64,000 nt of DNA. It comes from Elysia chlorotica (lineage: Eukaryota > Mollusca > Gastropoda > Plakobranchidae). This document shows positions 23,913 to 35,700 of the stretch, piece after piece. The translations under genes and the position numbers were made by a program. Every line of letters begins with the position of its first letter. The first letter of the stretch is position 1. The notes under the pieces were generated by a model that worked only from the letters and a program-made list of their open reading frames with translations, was not told the origin of the DNA and searched no databases. Location of the stretch: the NCBI GenBank assembly GCA_003991915.1, contig RQTK01000526.1:249740-313739 (forward strand). The letters are read 5' to 3'.

Positions 23913-26900
23913 GAGAGAGAAGGACATGGAGTGTGTGTGGTTAGCATGTAGGGAGAGGGAGAGAGAGAGAGAGAGAGAGGGAGAGAGAAAGGAGAGAGAG
24001 AAGGACTGCTAAAAAATCATAAAGGATAAAAATGCTTTGAAATAGTTACTACAATGTAAATGTAGAACATTGATATTCCATGTCATCATCAGAGAGCATT
24101 ACAGATTAATTTGTGCATATTCTCTGAAAAAACAAGGTGTTGTGCATCGTCTCACCTTAATCTTGGAATAAATTTAAATCTTTATACACTTTTCAAATTT
24201 AGATAAAAACATTGTAACTAGTATACTTAGCACTTACAGGATTTGAGGTAGAATAAAATTACCAACCTTTTTCTTCACTTTATCCATTATCTTTAAGGCT
24301 GTTTTGAGATCTTTATGCTGATTCACTGACCCAGGATCAAGTACCACCATTTGTCTGGTTTTTGCTGGGAGTTGGGACAACACATCTTTCTTTTGTCGCC
24401 TGAAGTCATAGGGTTACCATAATAGAAAATTGTCATAATTTTATATCTTGTAGTCCTAACAAAATAACTTTCAAAATTAGTAAAAGCCAAATTTGATTTG
24501 GTTAATAAAATATGGTATATTTAAAACAGTCCTGATGTTTTTTGCAAAAGAATATTTTCGAGGTATTTATTGTGTGACTCCCTTTTTTTTCTCATCTGGC
24601 ATTATCAAATTTGGTCTTAAGTAACACTTAATACATTTGAAACTGTAGAAGATAGTTATGAGTTTCAAACCTGTATCCTTCTTTCAAAAAATATATGCAT
24701 TTTATAAAGGAGTTAAGAGATTTATAGGTGATCAATAAAATATTCAAAGGCAGTGTTTGCTATTTTTGGTACTACTTTAAAACTGCTTATGCCATAAAAA
24801 ATCAAAGAACTTTTGTTTTTTTTTTTTCATTTCTTTTTGTATATCCATTTTGTCTTTATGTATTTTAATACACTTAAAAATTAACAAAACAAAACAACAA
24901 CAAAAAAGTTTATCGGTTTCAATCACTTTTTTTTTTTCTTCCAGAGTTTAAACCCATGTAATCTTCAAGTTAAATTCTTGAGAAAACAAAAAGCAGGTCT
25001 TTATAAAAGCTACTGAATGTATCATTGAAATAGAGATCCTTCACCTAATCATTACTTGCTTCTCCAACAGCAATTGTAGTTCCAACATGTTAGAGGAGCC
25101 ACTGTAGTCCCATCCCCATGGAAGCTGTTGAAAATTAAACATGAAAAAAAAAAATTGTAAATCTCATACAATGGAATACTGAAAAAGTCAACCACTTGGA
25201 AATGGAAAAAAAATTGTTGATTTAAAGCAAGAATTGAGTTTCTCAAGTTCAAAATTAGGGTAACAAAGAAAAACAATTGTGAACTAGGATCACAGTGTGA
25301 TGTTTACTTAAAAGGTGTTAACTTTTAGTGAATTCTACTGAACCAATATGACTTAGCTATTCACCTAAATTACCCTTGAAATGTTGCATGGACAGTTTAT
25401 TTAGCTTTTATATTGAATAAGTTTTTTGTTTTTTTTAATTTCAAGAATTGGTAACATGATAGTACCTTTTGAAATGAGAGTGATAATTTGTGGTGTAAAC
25501 GCTTCTCATTTTGTTCGAGAATATTGACTCATTTGAGAAAAAACTTCAACAATCCTTTTCTTTTGTAATAAGTTTATATCACTTTAAAAATTAGGATAAC
25601 AAATTCATTTAAGGTCTGACATTTTAGTGATTTTCCTTTACTATAGAATAATCACCAAACCAATAAAATGATAAATTTTGGATACAAAACAATATAACTC
25701 ACCTGCTTTGCGTCACAGTAACGAAGGCCAAAGTCATGAAATTTAAACATGTGAGGACAAACAGCACTGATCTGGCAATAAAGCTCACTTGGCCTTGACA
25801 AAGCTGGGGTACCAGACAACAGTAGGACTCTTTTGGCACTCTGCGCCATAAAAATAAACATGCATGTATATTAAAATTGTATATTTACGACCAAAAAAAA
25901 TTATTCTTTTGGGTTTTTTTCTTGTAAAGATCAAAATGGGATTAATTTATATTGCAAAGAATTTTAAAAGTTGCAACAAAAAATTTTTTTTTCACATTTT
26001 TCAATAAATAAAAATAATATCCACTTTCTATTTAAAAAAATGGCTTCTTTCATAGGTCTAACCATAAAATAATTCTTTTCAAAAAAAATTATTTACCTTC
26101 AACAATGTTTATTAGCCTCTGAATTGTTTTTTCCTGACTGATCCTGGTTGCCTTTCTTTTCTAATCATGAATTGTCTTCTTTTTATCTTTTAAGGTCATC
26201 AGATCCTTTTTTTTTTAATTTTAGGTCCATAGCCCACAACAGATAAATCATTATATTAGTTATCTTAACCTTTGTAACAGTTCAGTACATTTTTATTGTT
26301 TTTGTGTCATTAATTATACAATAATTATTAGCAAACTAATTTAAAAAAATGATAGTTTCACGATTTTTTTCTGATTTTATAACTCTCCAAAAAATAAAAA
26401 AATAAATCATAAACTTAAGTGCAATGGCATAGTGTTTGATGACACACCATTAGAAGGGGCATTGCTACTCTTGTTCTTCCTGACTTGTAATTCTTCAAAA
26501 AATGGGATTCATCCTGAGAATGAAAATGAGAAAGAAAGTAAACAATCACGGTACATGCGAACAAAATAAATAATTAATAATTACTAGATTTCTGAACTTT
26601 GAAACTCAAAAATACCCTTTGCCTAAATAACTAGATTGTAAGGTGATATTAAAAAGGTTAAAGCTACAGTGTTTGCCCTTTAGAGAAAAAAACACTAAAG
26701 AGTTAGAACCAATTTTTTTGCAGGGCCATTGATTATAAGTTTCTTTTATCTAATAATCAGGCTCGCAATCTCGACAATTTTTATTTTGATGGTTCTCTGG
26801 CACAGATATAATTTGATCATGCTGGTATTTCTATTTTACCTAAACTGCAGATAGAGTCCTTCAATATCACCTCATGTGACTTTAATGGTGCATCTTATTA

Positions 26901-29846
26901 AAACTAACAACTCAAATAAAAGAAAAGAAAAAATACAGAATAAGAATTGCCTAACTTGTAATTGATAAATAGTTTGCTAAATAAAAAAATAAAAACAATA
27001 AATAAATTTAAAAAAAACGAAGACAAAGATCTATAAAATTATGTTAATGCACTTATTTTCAATTTTAGTATAGTAATTAATTAACGTGAAATGTACCATT
27101 ATGATTATTCTAAAATTCTTTTGCTTGAGCTCCAGAGCTTTTCTAGCCAGCAAGTCATAGCTGATAATGTTGACTAATCCAGAAGTGGCACTGGTCTTGC
27201 TTGATTGCACCACATTAACATCACAGTTAGAGACATTTGGTAGCCATCTACAAATTTGCTAGTGAAGCAAAACAAACAAAGAAGGTTAGGGGAAACAAAT
27301 ATGGCACCAAATATATACAGTCTTAATACTCTTATTGAGATTGACCTTTTCCCATCATGGTCCACACTTGTGCACAATGATATGATCTTGTTTCATTTCG
27401 CACTAAACTGCATACCTTCCTTTTCAAAATCATCAATTATAAAAAAATATCTTTTATCAATTTGAATAATACCCTTAAATAAAACACACAAGCAATAGAC
27501 CTTGAATCATGAGATGTGAAAATGTTAATAACAACAACCTTCTGAAAATATAAAATTAGCTTGATATTAAAATTTCTCTTTGAATAGCCTTTTTTTTTTT
27601 AAATAACAATAAAATAATATATATTAAAATTGGATTACCTAGTTGAGATAGATCATCTGACTTAAAAAGATAAGCACCATATAAAAAAGCCAAAATGAAG
27701 TCAAACAAAATGTCCAATTGTAAAAAAAACAAACTATGTGAAAGAAGACATCAAATGTGGCACAAATTAGATGCATTTATTTTCTCACATTCCCTTAAGT
27801 CGATGGAGTCATATCACTTACATTTAAGGGATGAGTGTAAACATTGTAATTGAAAGATAAAAAGCTGAAGTTTTCAAATCTACAAAATTTCTCATTCTAT
27901 CTTTATTGGTTAAAAGAATAAAAAATTTTAATAAACGCTAAGATAGAGTAACTCATGAGAATAGCATTTTATCACCGCAACTTCGTTTAATTAAAGCGTA
28001 TGAGAAATTGTTTCAAACCCTCCAAAAATTTAAAAAATGGAATGATGTAAAACAATAACCTGAGCCCAGTCAAAGCGAACAGATGAAGGAGCAACAACAA
28101 GCAGAGGCCAGTCCTCTCTATAGTAGGCTGCAACACAGATTGCCTGCAGGGTTTTTCCCAGACCCATATCATCAGCCAACAAAAGCCTGCCTTTACGATG
28201 AATAGCAATACTGAAATAAAGGTTTTAATTTTAAAGCTTGCATTTTCCTCTTGCTATGCTTACAAATGAAAAAAAACAACCTATTTGTTTAACATCATTT
28301 ATTTAATTTGTTTTTTTTCATTCCTTTAGGTAGAAGATTTAAAGTTAAAATCAATGTTGAAATATTCTACTTTTTAAGAAAAAATATAAAAAAATCTTTA
28401 AATTATTATTATTATACAAATTTATGTTTATGCTTATGATTCTTCAATTATTATATAAAACGTGAGATTCAATAAGATATTAACTTTCAGTAAAGAGGGA
28501 TATAAATGAAAAAAGAAAACACCCTGCACTTTAAACATAACCACCTACTTAACTCCCTCTCTCTGGAAGGCCTTAAGAGTATTAACCAGACCCTCAGGAA
28601 CCGAACTAAGGTTAGCCTCAGGTATGCTGAGAGGTTCCTTTGACTGTGATCCAAAGACATTAAGTACATGTCGCGGAAGTCCTTCAATCTCTACATCAGG
28701 TCGAAAATTATTCAATCCTTTCACTGAGTATACAATTGAGAGAAAATTATAACAATATATGAAAAGTAGATAAAAATATGGCATTTTGATTTTTTTTTCT
28801 TTCAAATCTGCATTAACTTCCTGAACCAGTCCATTGTCTTCTTAATGACAAAAATAACAGATAACTCGATTTTTAAGAACATATTAAAAAAAAAAAAAAA
28901 GAAGGGAATTAACTTATTAAGACATTGCAGTTCTTAACAAGATATCCAACAGCTTAAACAAAGATTTAATCGTTCTAGCTTAGAAAAAAATGTGATCACC
29001 CTAACTTAAAAGATTGTTGTAACGATTTAGCCAGTCTTACAAAATCATAGACATAGATGTAGTTAAAAGATTGTTACCGATTTAGCCAAAGTCTTACAAA
29101 ATCATAGACATAGATGTAAGTACACTCACTTATCAAATCATACTCTTCAAGCTTGAAAGACCATACTTTTTTAACAGCATCTGAAAAGAAAAAAAAAGGG
29201 AAATATATTGTCATGTAGGCCTAAGTCAGGAGGAAATAAAATCAAAGTAATTTAAAAGGAGAAAACATTTGTCCTGAATCGCAATATATATATAGCCTAT
29301 ATATAGGCTATATATTTCATTTATAAATAAATTTTAATTTATAATGCAGGATTTATAAATATCTTTTTCTTTTCAAATAAAAAACTTACCATAACTCTTG
29401 GTTTTCTGCTGTTTAAAGAATTCAATCAGAGCACTGTGATAACCCACATCAATTGAAAAGGTATCAGGTCTTAGCAGGACACATTTACCCTTTACACAAT
29501 TCAAGTTGTCCCGCCTTGTGTCAATTGGAGATCCAGTAACATTTGATTTTTGTCTTTGAAAGTTCGGTAAAGGTTTTGAGGAGGAAGCTGTTGGCCTGTT
29601 GGTTTTGAAACCCCCATGATTTTGGAAAACTAATGTATTTGCCCCATTTTGTTTCCTTTCTAAAGCTCTTATGGGGTTTTCCACAATTTTTTTTGTGGTA
29701 GCAATATTTCCTGAAGCAGGAAGGGAGGACCAGTGTGCTTGTCCATTCTTATCAAGAGTATTTTTTCCTGCTCTTCTTGCTAATGCTCTTTGCTTATTTT
29801 CCTCAATCTTCCTTCTTTGCTCCTCTGTCAAACTTGGTGCACTCAT
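18714..29846 (-). CDS. SMARCAL1: SMARCAL1 (HARP) annealing helicase, complete
   Basis: SNF2-family ATPase that, in known orthologues, rewinds RPA-coated DNA at stalled replication forks in the nucleus. Sixteen coding exons in phase give 766 aa: 29846-29390, 29180-29130, 28723-28549, 28210-28060, 27258-27097, 26513-26448, 25840-25703, 25124-25045, 24399-24267, 23636-23566, 22576-22477, 21919-21731, 21222-21122, 20199-20112, 19691-19583, 18943-18714. Residues 5-27 ([20 protein letters not shown]) are the RPA32-binding motif. One HARP domain spans about 119-169; vertebrate proteins have two. The helicase core shows DDMGLGKT at 241-248, DESH at 333-336, SGTPA at 363-367 and EDRAHRIGQ at 597-605. 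The C terminus carries QSTLLDMF (658-665) and QASITSFM (710-717), both resembling PIP boxes, the second followed by basic KKIK. An acceptor at 29893 implies a 5' UTR intron. The single HARP and RPA motif separate it from ZRANB3. Confidence 0.96.
20238..20410 (-). mobile_element. tRNA-derived SINE in a SMARCAL1 intron
   Basis: TCTGGTTGGTTTGCTTCTTA, ACATCCAATGTCGCCAGCTA, GGGTCCAAAGACTAACATCT and CTTGGCCGATCACATTGGCA match the inverted family body. The head is truncated. It lies sense to the gene, just upstream of exon 14 (ends at 20199). Confidence 0.75.
23305..23495 (-). mobile_element. tRNA-derived SINE in a SMARCAL1 intron
   Basis: GAGTTGGTTTAACGTCCAAC, GACGGGCCCCAAGACGGACG, CTGTCACACACGAGGCAGGA, CGACTCCTGTCTCAGACGGT and ATCAGTAGGGAGC are well preserved. 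The tRNA-like head is replaced by a C-rich stretch. Confidence 0.88.
23715..24003. repeat. Compound (GA)n region in a SMARCAL1 intron
   Basis: Several GA arrays, broken by G-rich spacers, run across 23715-24003, 79 bases upstream (in gene sense) of the coding exon that starts at 23636. The Ser-Leu and Arg-Glu frames are repeat translation. Confidence 0.95.
29006..29124. repeat. Tandem duplication, about 65-bp unit, in a SMARCAL1 intron
   Basis: A unit with AAAAGATTGTT, CGATTTAGCCA, GTCTTACAAAATCATAGACA and TAGATGTA appears twice, from about 29008 and 29066. The second copy abuts the donor of the second coding exon at 29129 but does not include coding sequence. Confidence 0.88.
29288..29315. 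repeat. 28-bp perfect palindrome in a SMARCAL1 intron
   Basis: The sequence is identical to its own reverse complement about the centre between 29301 and 29302 (core AGCCTATATATAGGCT, flanked by TA repeats). It could form a cruciform or hairpin. No flanking duplication marks it as a transposon. Confidence 0.9.
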
Positions 29847-29937
29847 GGTTCACATTTCCTTCACAATGCATTGAAAATTTCAGCACTTTAACCTGGAAAA
29901 AAAAAAAGATAAAATACAGACTAACAGCAAAGATGAA

Positions 29938-30642
29938 ATAGATCTAGTTAAGTTTGGTACAAAATTATAGTAGATCTATGAAAATACATTTTGTGAAACC
30001 TTTAGTTTACAAGTATAGAATTTAAAACAAACTAGTGAAACTACTAATCTAGAATCTAGATCTAGATTTCTAGATAATGAATCTAGCAGTCTGCAGCTTT
30101 TAATTAATACTCTTTTCTAGAACTTGATAGATTAGATTTAAAGTTTGTCTAAATTGAAGCAGACAGATACTTTATGTTTTACTTATTCCAGTTTTAATCT
30201 AATCTAGATATCTAAATAATCTAATTATACACTTAATAGTAAATATAAATTCTAGCTCTAGATCTACGTGCATGGCCTAAAATCTGTACTGTATACTTTT
30301 CAACTCATTTTTCGAAACTAGTTCTTTTCGTTGCCATGTTAATGTTTTGAAAAGTGAATGTTTTGAAGAATATTAACCAAATCTAACTTTTCCCATGAAA
30401 AGCTACACGTCATAACAAATGAAACCGAAAGTGCATTAAACTAAAAGTACAATCGTAGGCCCTCCTTTTAATCCTTATACTTCGTTCACTTGGCTCACTA
30501 CATTTTAAGTTTCCTCTAGAGTTTAAAAGCTAGAAAAATATTTAGATCTAGATCTAAAGGAAACTATATTCTAGATCTACATCACAGTAAGGCTCCATAT
30601 CTTACTATTGCCCCAAGATATGTCTAGATCTAGGATCTAGAT
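29938..30642. promoter_or_regulatory. Cluster of TCTAGA/AGATCT palindromes upstream of SMARCAL1
   Basis: More than ten overlapping TCTAGA or AGATCT hexamers occur within 700 bases, for example at 30046-30086, 30250-30271, 30541-30560 and 30619-30642. The spacing is irregular, so this is not a simple microsatellite. A promoter or enhancer role is inference from position; a decayed repeat is the alternative. Confidence 0.4.
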
Positions 30643-30890
30643 TTATACCTTGAATGTAGGGTATCGGATTGGACAAGTTGTTTTTAAGACGTATTTTTGC
30701 GAGTTCTGATTGAATTTGACATTGAATTTGTCCGCAGATGTGTCCTCTTATGTGTTTTGTCAATTTTAAATTTTGCAATTCTGCTTGCACGCATGTCTCA
30801 CTTATTCGCAGGTGTTCGTGTTCCGCCTGAGAGTGTTCGGATCCTAACTACCCCAAATCACTCAGTGACCCTGCTCTCCCTACTACGCAA

Positions 30891-31049
30891 AAGGTTCGAA
30901 TACAAGTCCTGGCGATTGAGCTCCCTATTGGATGTTGTCTCGTGTGTAGCAGCACATAAAATTTTCTGACACCAGTCTTGGGGCCCGTCCTCAATATAGC
31001 CTATAGATATAGTGCTAATGTTGAACGTTAAACCAATTCAACTCAACTC
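30891..31049 (+). mobile_element. tRNA-derived SINE with internal deletion
   Basis: B box AAGGTTCGAATACAAGTCCT, CTCCCTATTGGATG, then directly TTGTCTCGTGTGTAGCAGCA, GTCTTGGGGCCCGTCCTCAA and TGAACGTTAAACCAATTCAA. About 50 bases of the central body are missing compared with the copy at 6462-6703. Confidence 0.85.
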
Positions 31050-32734
31050 TCCCTAGTCACTTGGTGATCTGGTTCTCATTACTACTCCTAGTCACTCAAT
31101 TATGCAATTTATACATAACGGGTTCCAGAAGGCAAAAAATTTATGTGTTGTTGTTTTTGGTTTTTGTTGTTACTTTGTTAAGGCTAAATCATAAAATCAT
31201 TTTATTTTTAAACTTTGATTAAAAACATATTTATTGTATCGAACAAAACAACCATTGAATGAGGTCACTTTAAAACAGGAAAGTAAACTGTACAACTGAA
31301 ATATATAGTTCCGTTAAAAGAACAATTAATTCGAAATAACATTCAGCTTACATTGCTGTTCATGTTACAATTGATAACGAGCAGCAGTCCAGATTATTGT
31401 TAAAAAACAAAATCATATCTATAGATGTTTTACAGTCATAGTAGTTTGAGTGCATCATCAAAATACCAGGCTTTGTGTGCATCAGTTACAACTTGGAAGA
31501 TATTTGATTATAATATCTCATCAGATACACGGTGTGCGTACTGCCATACTTAAATTAATTTCTAACAGTTCGTCGGATACTTGGTTCGTTAAAGGTGGCT
31601 CACTACAGCCAATAATATAATTATACTCTAATTATAAAGTTGTACTTGTACCTAGATAGTGTTGAGCCAATCACATCCCCACGCATCTACCTACAACTTT
31701 CCCATTGCCTTGTCTTTCCCAGACACACATCCTTTGTTTTGAAATGGCTGTTTTGACTCTTTGATCTCCGACCTTGCTCGACGATCGTCCGTCGGCTCCT
31801 TTACACCTTTCCATCTCTGCTTATCATTTTTCACTATGACCACCCACTTTCACTGCACACTACACTACATGATGTAGTCCTGTCTAATGGTAGGCGTGTT
31901 GTTTTTAGCAAATCCCTGATACATGTATATCTTTGGAGTTTGTCTAATTTGAATTTAGATAAAGTGTCTGCAGCTGTTATGCAATTTTGTAAGTGTTCCA
32001 ACATTTCTGGTTCATTTGATCTGAGTGTGGTTATCATATTACATTTAGTTTGTTGGATCCAAGATAGTGTACCTTAGAAGACAAAAAAGAAGAAAAATCG
32101 AGGATTTTTATCTGTTGAGTGTAAAGTGTTCTTTCAGTTTGAGTCCGAGTTTGCTTTATTTAAGTGCTGCTGTAAATAATCTTTCTTTTGACCAAGCAAA
32201 CGTCAAATTAAGATAGATCTTTGCTTTATTCGACATTTGGACAAAAACACTAGTGCATCTATAGACAAATTTGGATAAAATTGTGTGCAATATAGAGGCA
32301 GAAACACACTATAATAGTGACTATTGATTATTCTGATAGACACTATCAGTGACAATATGTTCAGAATCTAGAAATTTCAAAATTATGCTTTTTCAATGTT
32401 AGGGAAAAATCTAGATATCTTCTCCCAATCTAAACTTGATATAGATGAAACATTTCCTTAATTTCCTCAATGTTTAAAACTTGCTTTGGGAATGGTTGAT
32501 AATTGATCGAAATTTAAAAACTTTAATTTCAACTGCTGATAAATGATAAAGTTATTAATTAGCATTAAGTGTAATTGATATTAATTTCATATCATCTGGT
32601 GTATAACTTTTAAAGTCTTTTTAATATAATCTTATATTATGGTATTGTTTCAGTTTTGTATTTCTAGAATCCCTTTTGTGGAGAACCTGGTGCTTACTAT
32701 CAATCATTGATTTGGAAGATACAGAGATATAGAC

Positions 32735-35700
32735 ATGGCTGATGTGACAAATGTATTTAAAGCAACTGTGAAGGCCCTGAAGTCCAGAAATAAAGCCCTG
32801 AGTGAAATTAACAATGAGGAAGTGTCAACCCAGGCTGCAATGAAAAAAGAAAAGAGTGACTTTGAACTGAAAGCTAAAGAACTGGTACGTAACATATGAA
32901 TGAGTATACTGTTTTATTTTCTAATTAGTTAGAAAACTTTTAAATGAAGTTATATATACTTCCAGTAAATGGAATTAATAACAGAGGATTTTCTGTTGTA
33001 AAGCTGATAATGATATAATTAGGTGTCATCCTTCATTGTATATTATATTGAGAGTTTAACTTATAATTTTTTCACTGCGACTGCCACTTACTTTATATGT
33101 TGAGTTGTTTTTTTTATCATTGCTCAGAAACTTTTTAAGTAAGTTTTTGAGCTTTGGTTGGAAATCACTTTAAACAGATCTCATCATCATGTTTTAAATA
33201 GTGTTAAAAAAAAAAAAGCTATATATATGGTACATGTACGTCAGCCTATGATTTCTTACCTTTTCTCTTTTTTTGCTTCCTTAGGTTAAAACTATTTCAA
33301 AGCTTCGAGATTTTTTGTTGCAGCACAGAAAGGAGTATGTTAGCTCAGGAAGGTGTGTATTTTTCAAATTTATGAAGTTTCAACTGTCATTTTGGTGTTT
33401 GTGAAATTGTTATATTAGTGTGTTAAGCTGTTAAAAAAAAAAAAAATAAAGTTTTTGAAAGAAAAAAGCAGCGCACAATTAATTCAAATTACGATTTGAA
33501 TGCATCAAAATTATGACTGTCATGCTTCCCTTTTTGTAAATTATTGTCTTAGATTTCATTTTAACCACCAGGTATACTCCTTTACATTTGTGTCATTGAA
33601 GCAATATGTATTTATAATTAATATCCAAATCCTGAACATACACCGATAATTTTTGTTTTAACAGTCTGTTGTCCGTCAAAGGATCAGGGTTGTCGGAAGC
33701 TGAACGAGACCAGATTGATAATGATGCACAAGAGATTATGAAGACGTGCAAACAAACAATTGTTATGTTTAGAGTAGAAGCAGACAGGCAGAAGGCTTTG
33801 CCACAAGTCAAGGAGCACAGAAATGCTGTCATGATCCTAATAGAAGCATACCTGAAAGGTGAATATGACTTTGTTTGTTTTTAATATTATGTTTTATTGC
33901 TTTCCCTTTGTTCACTCGTGTTTATGTTGCTCTTTAGTGATGTCATGCACCCTGATTGTATTAACGTTTTTGGTTAAAATTTACTCTAATTTCAGGTTAA
34001 GTTTTTATTATCAGTTAAAAATGCTAAAACAAGATCTGAATAATAATTATGTACTAAAGCGTATTTCAATTCTATGCAAGTCTTACATGATAAAGTTGAT
34101 CTACATAAGAATTTCTATTTAAGGATATAGCTTGTGTTTTTATCTGTTGTTGTCCATGTTTTTACTATCTTGACAGCTATATGCAAGATATACAGTGAAC
34201 AGAAGGCCGTTAGAGTAAAAAGAGTAGTGGACAAGAAGAGGATGTGAGTTGAAGCAGTTTTATTTATATGCAGCACTTCATACAAAGAGATAAATGGTCA
34301 CAGTTAAATGTAACACACAATTGAGCATTTCTATCTGAAACTTACATGTGCATTGGCGTAACTTTGTGCCCCTCCTCCCCCCTCCCCGCCCCTATTAAAT
34401 AGAAATAGAAAATAGAATCATAAAAATACTTATCCATATGGAAACTTCTTGCGAATGAACAGGTCAAAAAGGGATAAGATATCTTCGTAATGAGCTCCAT
34501 GGTAAAAAGCATGTGGATTTGTATAACACCAAGAGTTTCTCTCAACTCCTTTTCCTGTCTTATTCCCCTTCAATCGCTCTCTTCTCTCCTTCTGTTTTTG
34601 AAAGCTTGCATGTTTCATTGTTATTTCTTCAGTTGAAAAAAAAAAATAAAGATTTACATGTAGTTACCTTTTCATAGTGGTAATATTCATGTGCAGATTT
34701 CACAACTTTCATCATCTTCAGTTGCATAAACATAGCCATCATCAATCATCAATTTAAAAATAAACACCACAAGCACCTGCTACAAAATCATTTTACCAAT
34801 CTTCTATTTATGATCACTGTCATTAAATTCTGCATAAGTACCCCTGCTAACTCCATATCAGAATTTTCATAAAAAATTTTTGTCTTCTGACTCATTGCCA
34901 ACACCGAGACCTTTTTCATGAAGTTTTTAAAATATATTATAATTATAACACATTGCGAAGCAATAATATCGTCATCAAGGTAATATTTTTTTTTTTTTAT
35001 TATTTTCTTATCAGCTCAAAACTTGAACCAGAGAGAAAACACAACCAATTTACACGCAAACAACTAAAGAAAGATCTTGGAATGAGTGATAGATCTCAGT
35101 CTGATAAGGAAAACATAATGCCAGGTAATTTCTGATTTTTCTTCTGGTTTGCTTTACCTGGATTTCTATCTTGATGGCTGTTAAGGCTTGGAGTTGTTTG
35201 TTTGAGTCTTATAATTATTTCTCCATAAATTCCTTTTATTTAATTTAGAAATACCACCCTTTTAAAATAAACAAACTCGGCTAAGTCATGCTTTGAAAAC
35301 ATTTAACATCATCCATTGCCAAAGAATATTGCATGTAATTTATGTTTTGTCCTTAGTTGTCCTTGTTAATTTCATTTTTCACCAGCTGCTATCAAGATAA
35401 AGGTGTATCGATGTAAGAAATCCTCAATAGAAAAAAGGCAACTTATAAAAAGGTCCCTAAAATGTATCAGAATCGTGAAATATAAAGAGAGGGTGATTTT
35501 CTTTTATTTTCACTATCACTGTTTTCATGTGCAGGGAATGACATCAGCTCTCAAGCATCAAAAGTCGCCCTGGAAGAGGCGCACGTTGTTGAAAATGAGG
35601 ATGATCAAATCACTGCAGAAGAAGCACAAATGGTAAGAAACATGTGTATATATTGAACTTTTGAATGATACAATATTTTATACTCCATGCATCTTCTCTT

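Larger units (their letters stand above)
29847..32734. other. Divergent intergenic region between SMARCAL1 and STX18
   Basis: About 2.9 kb separates the two start codons. 29847-29892 is probably SMARCAL1 5' UTR, since an acceptor precedes it on the minus strand. 32654-32734 is probably STX18 5' UTR behind the acceptor TTGTTTCAG. The region between must hold the promoters and upstream non-coding exons. A dense TCTAGA/AGATCT cluster occupies 29938-30642. I see no coding exon. Confidence 0.6.
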
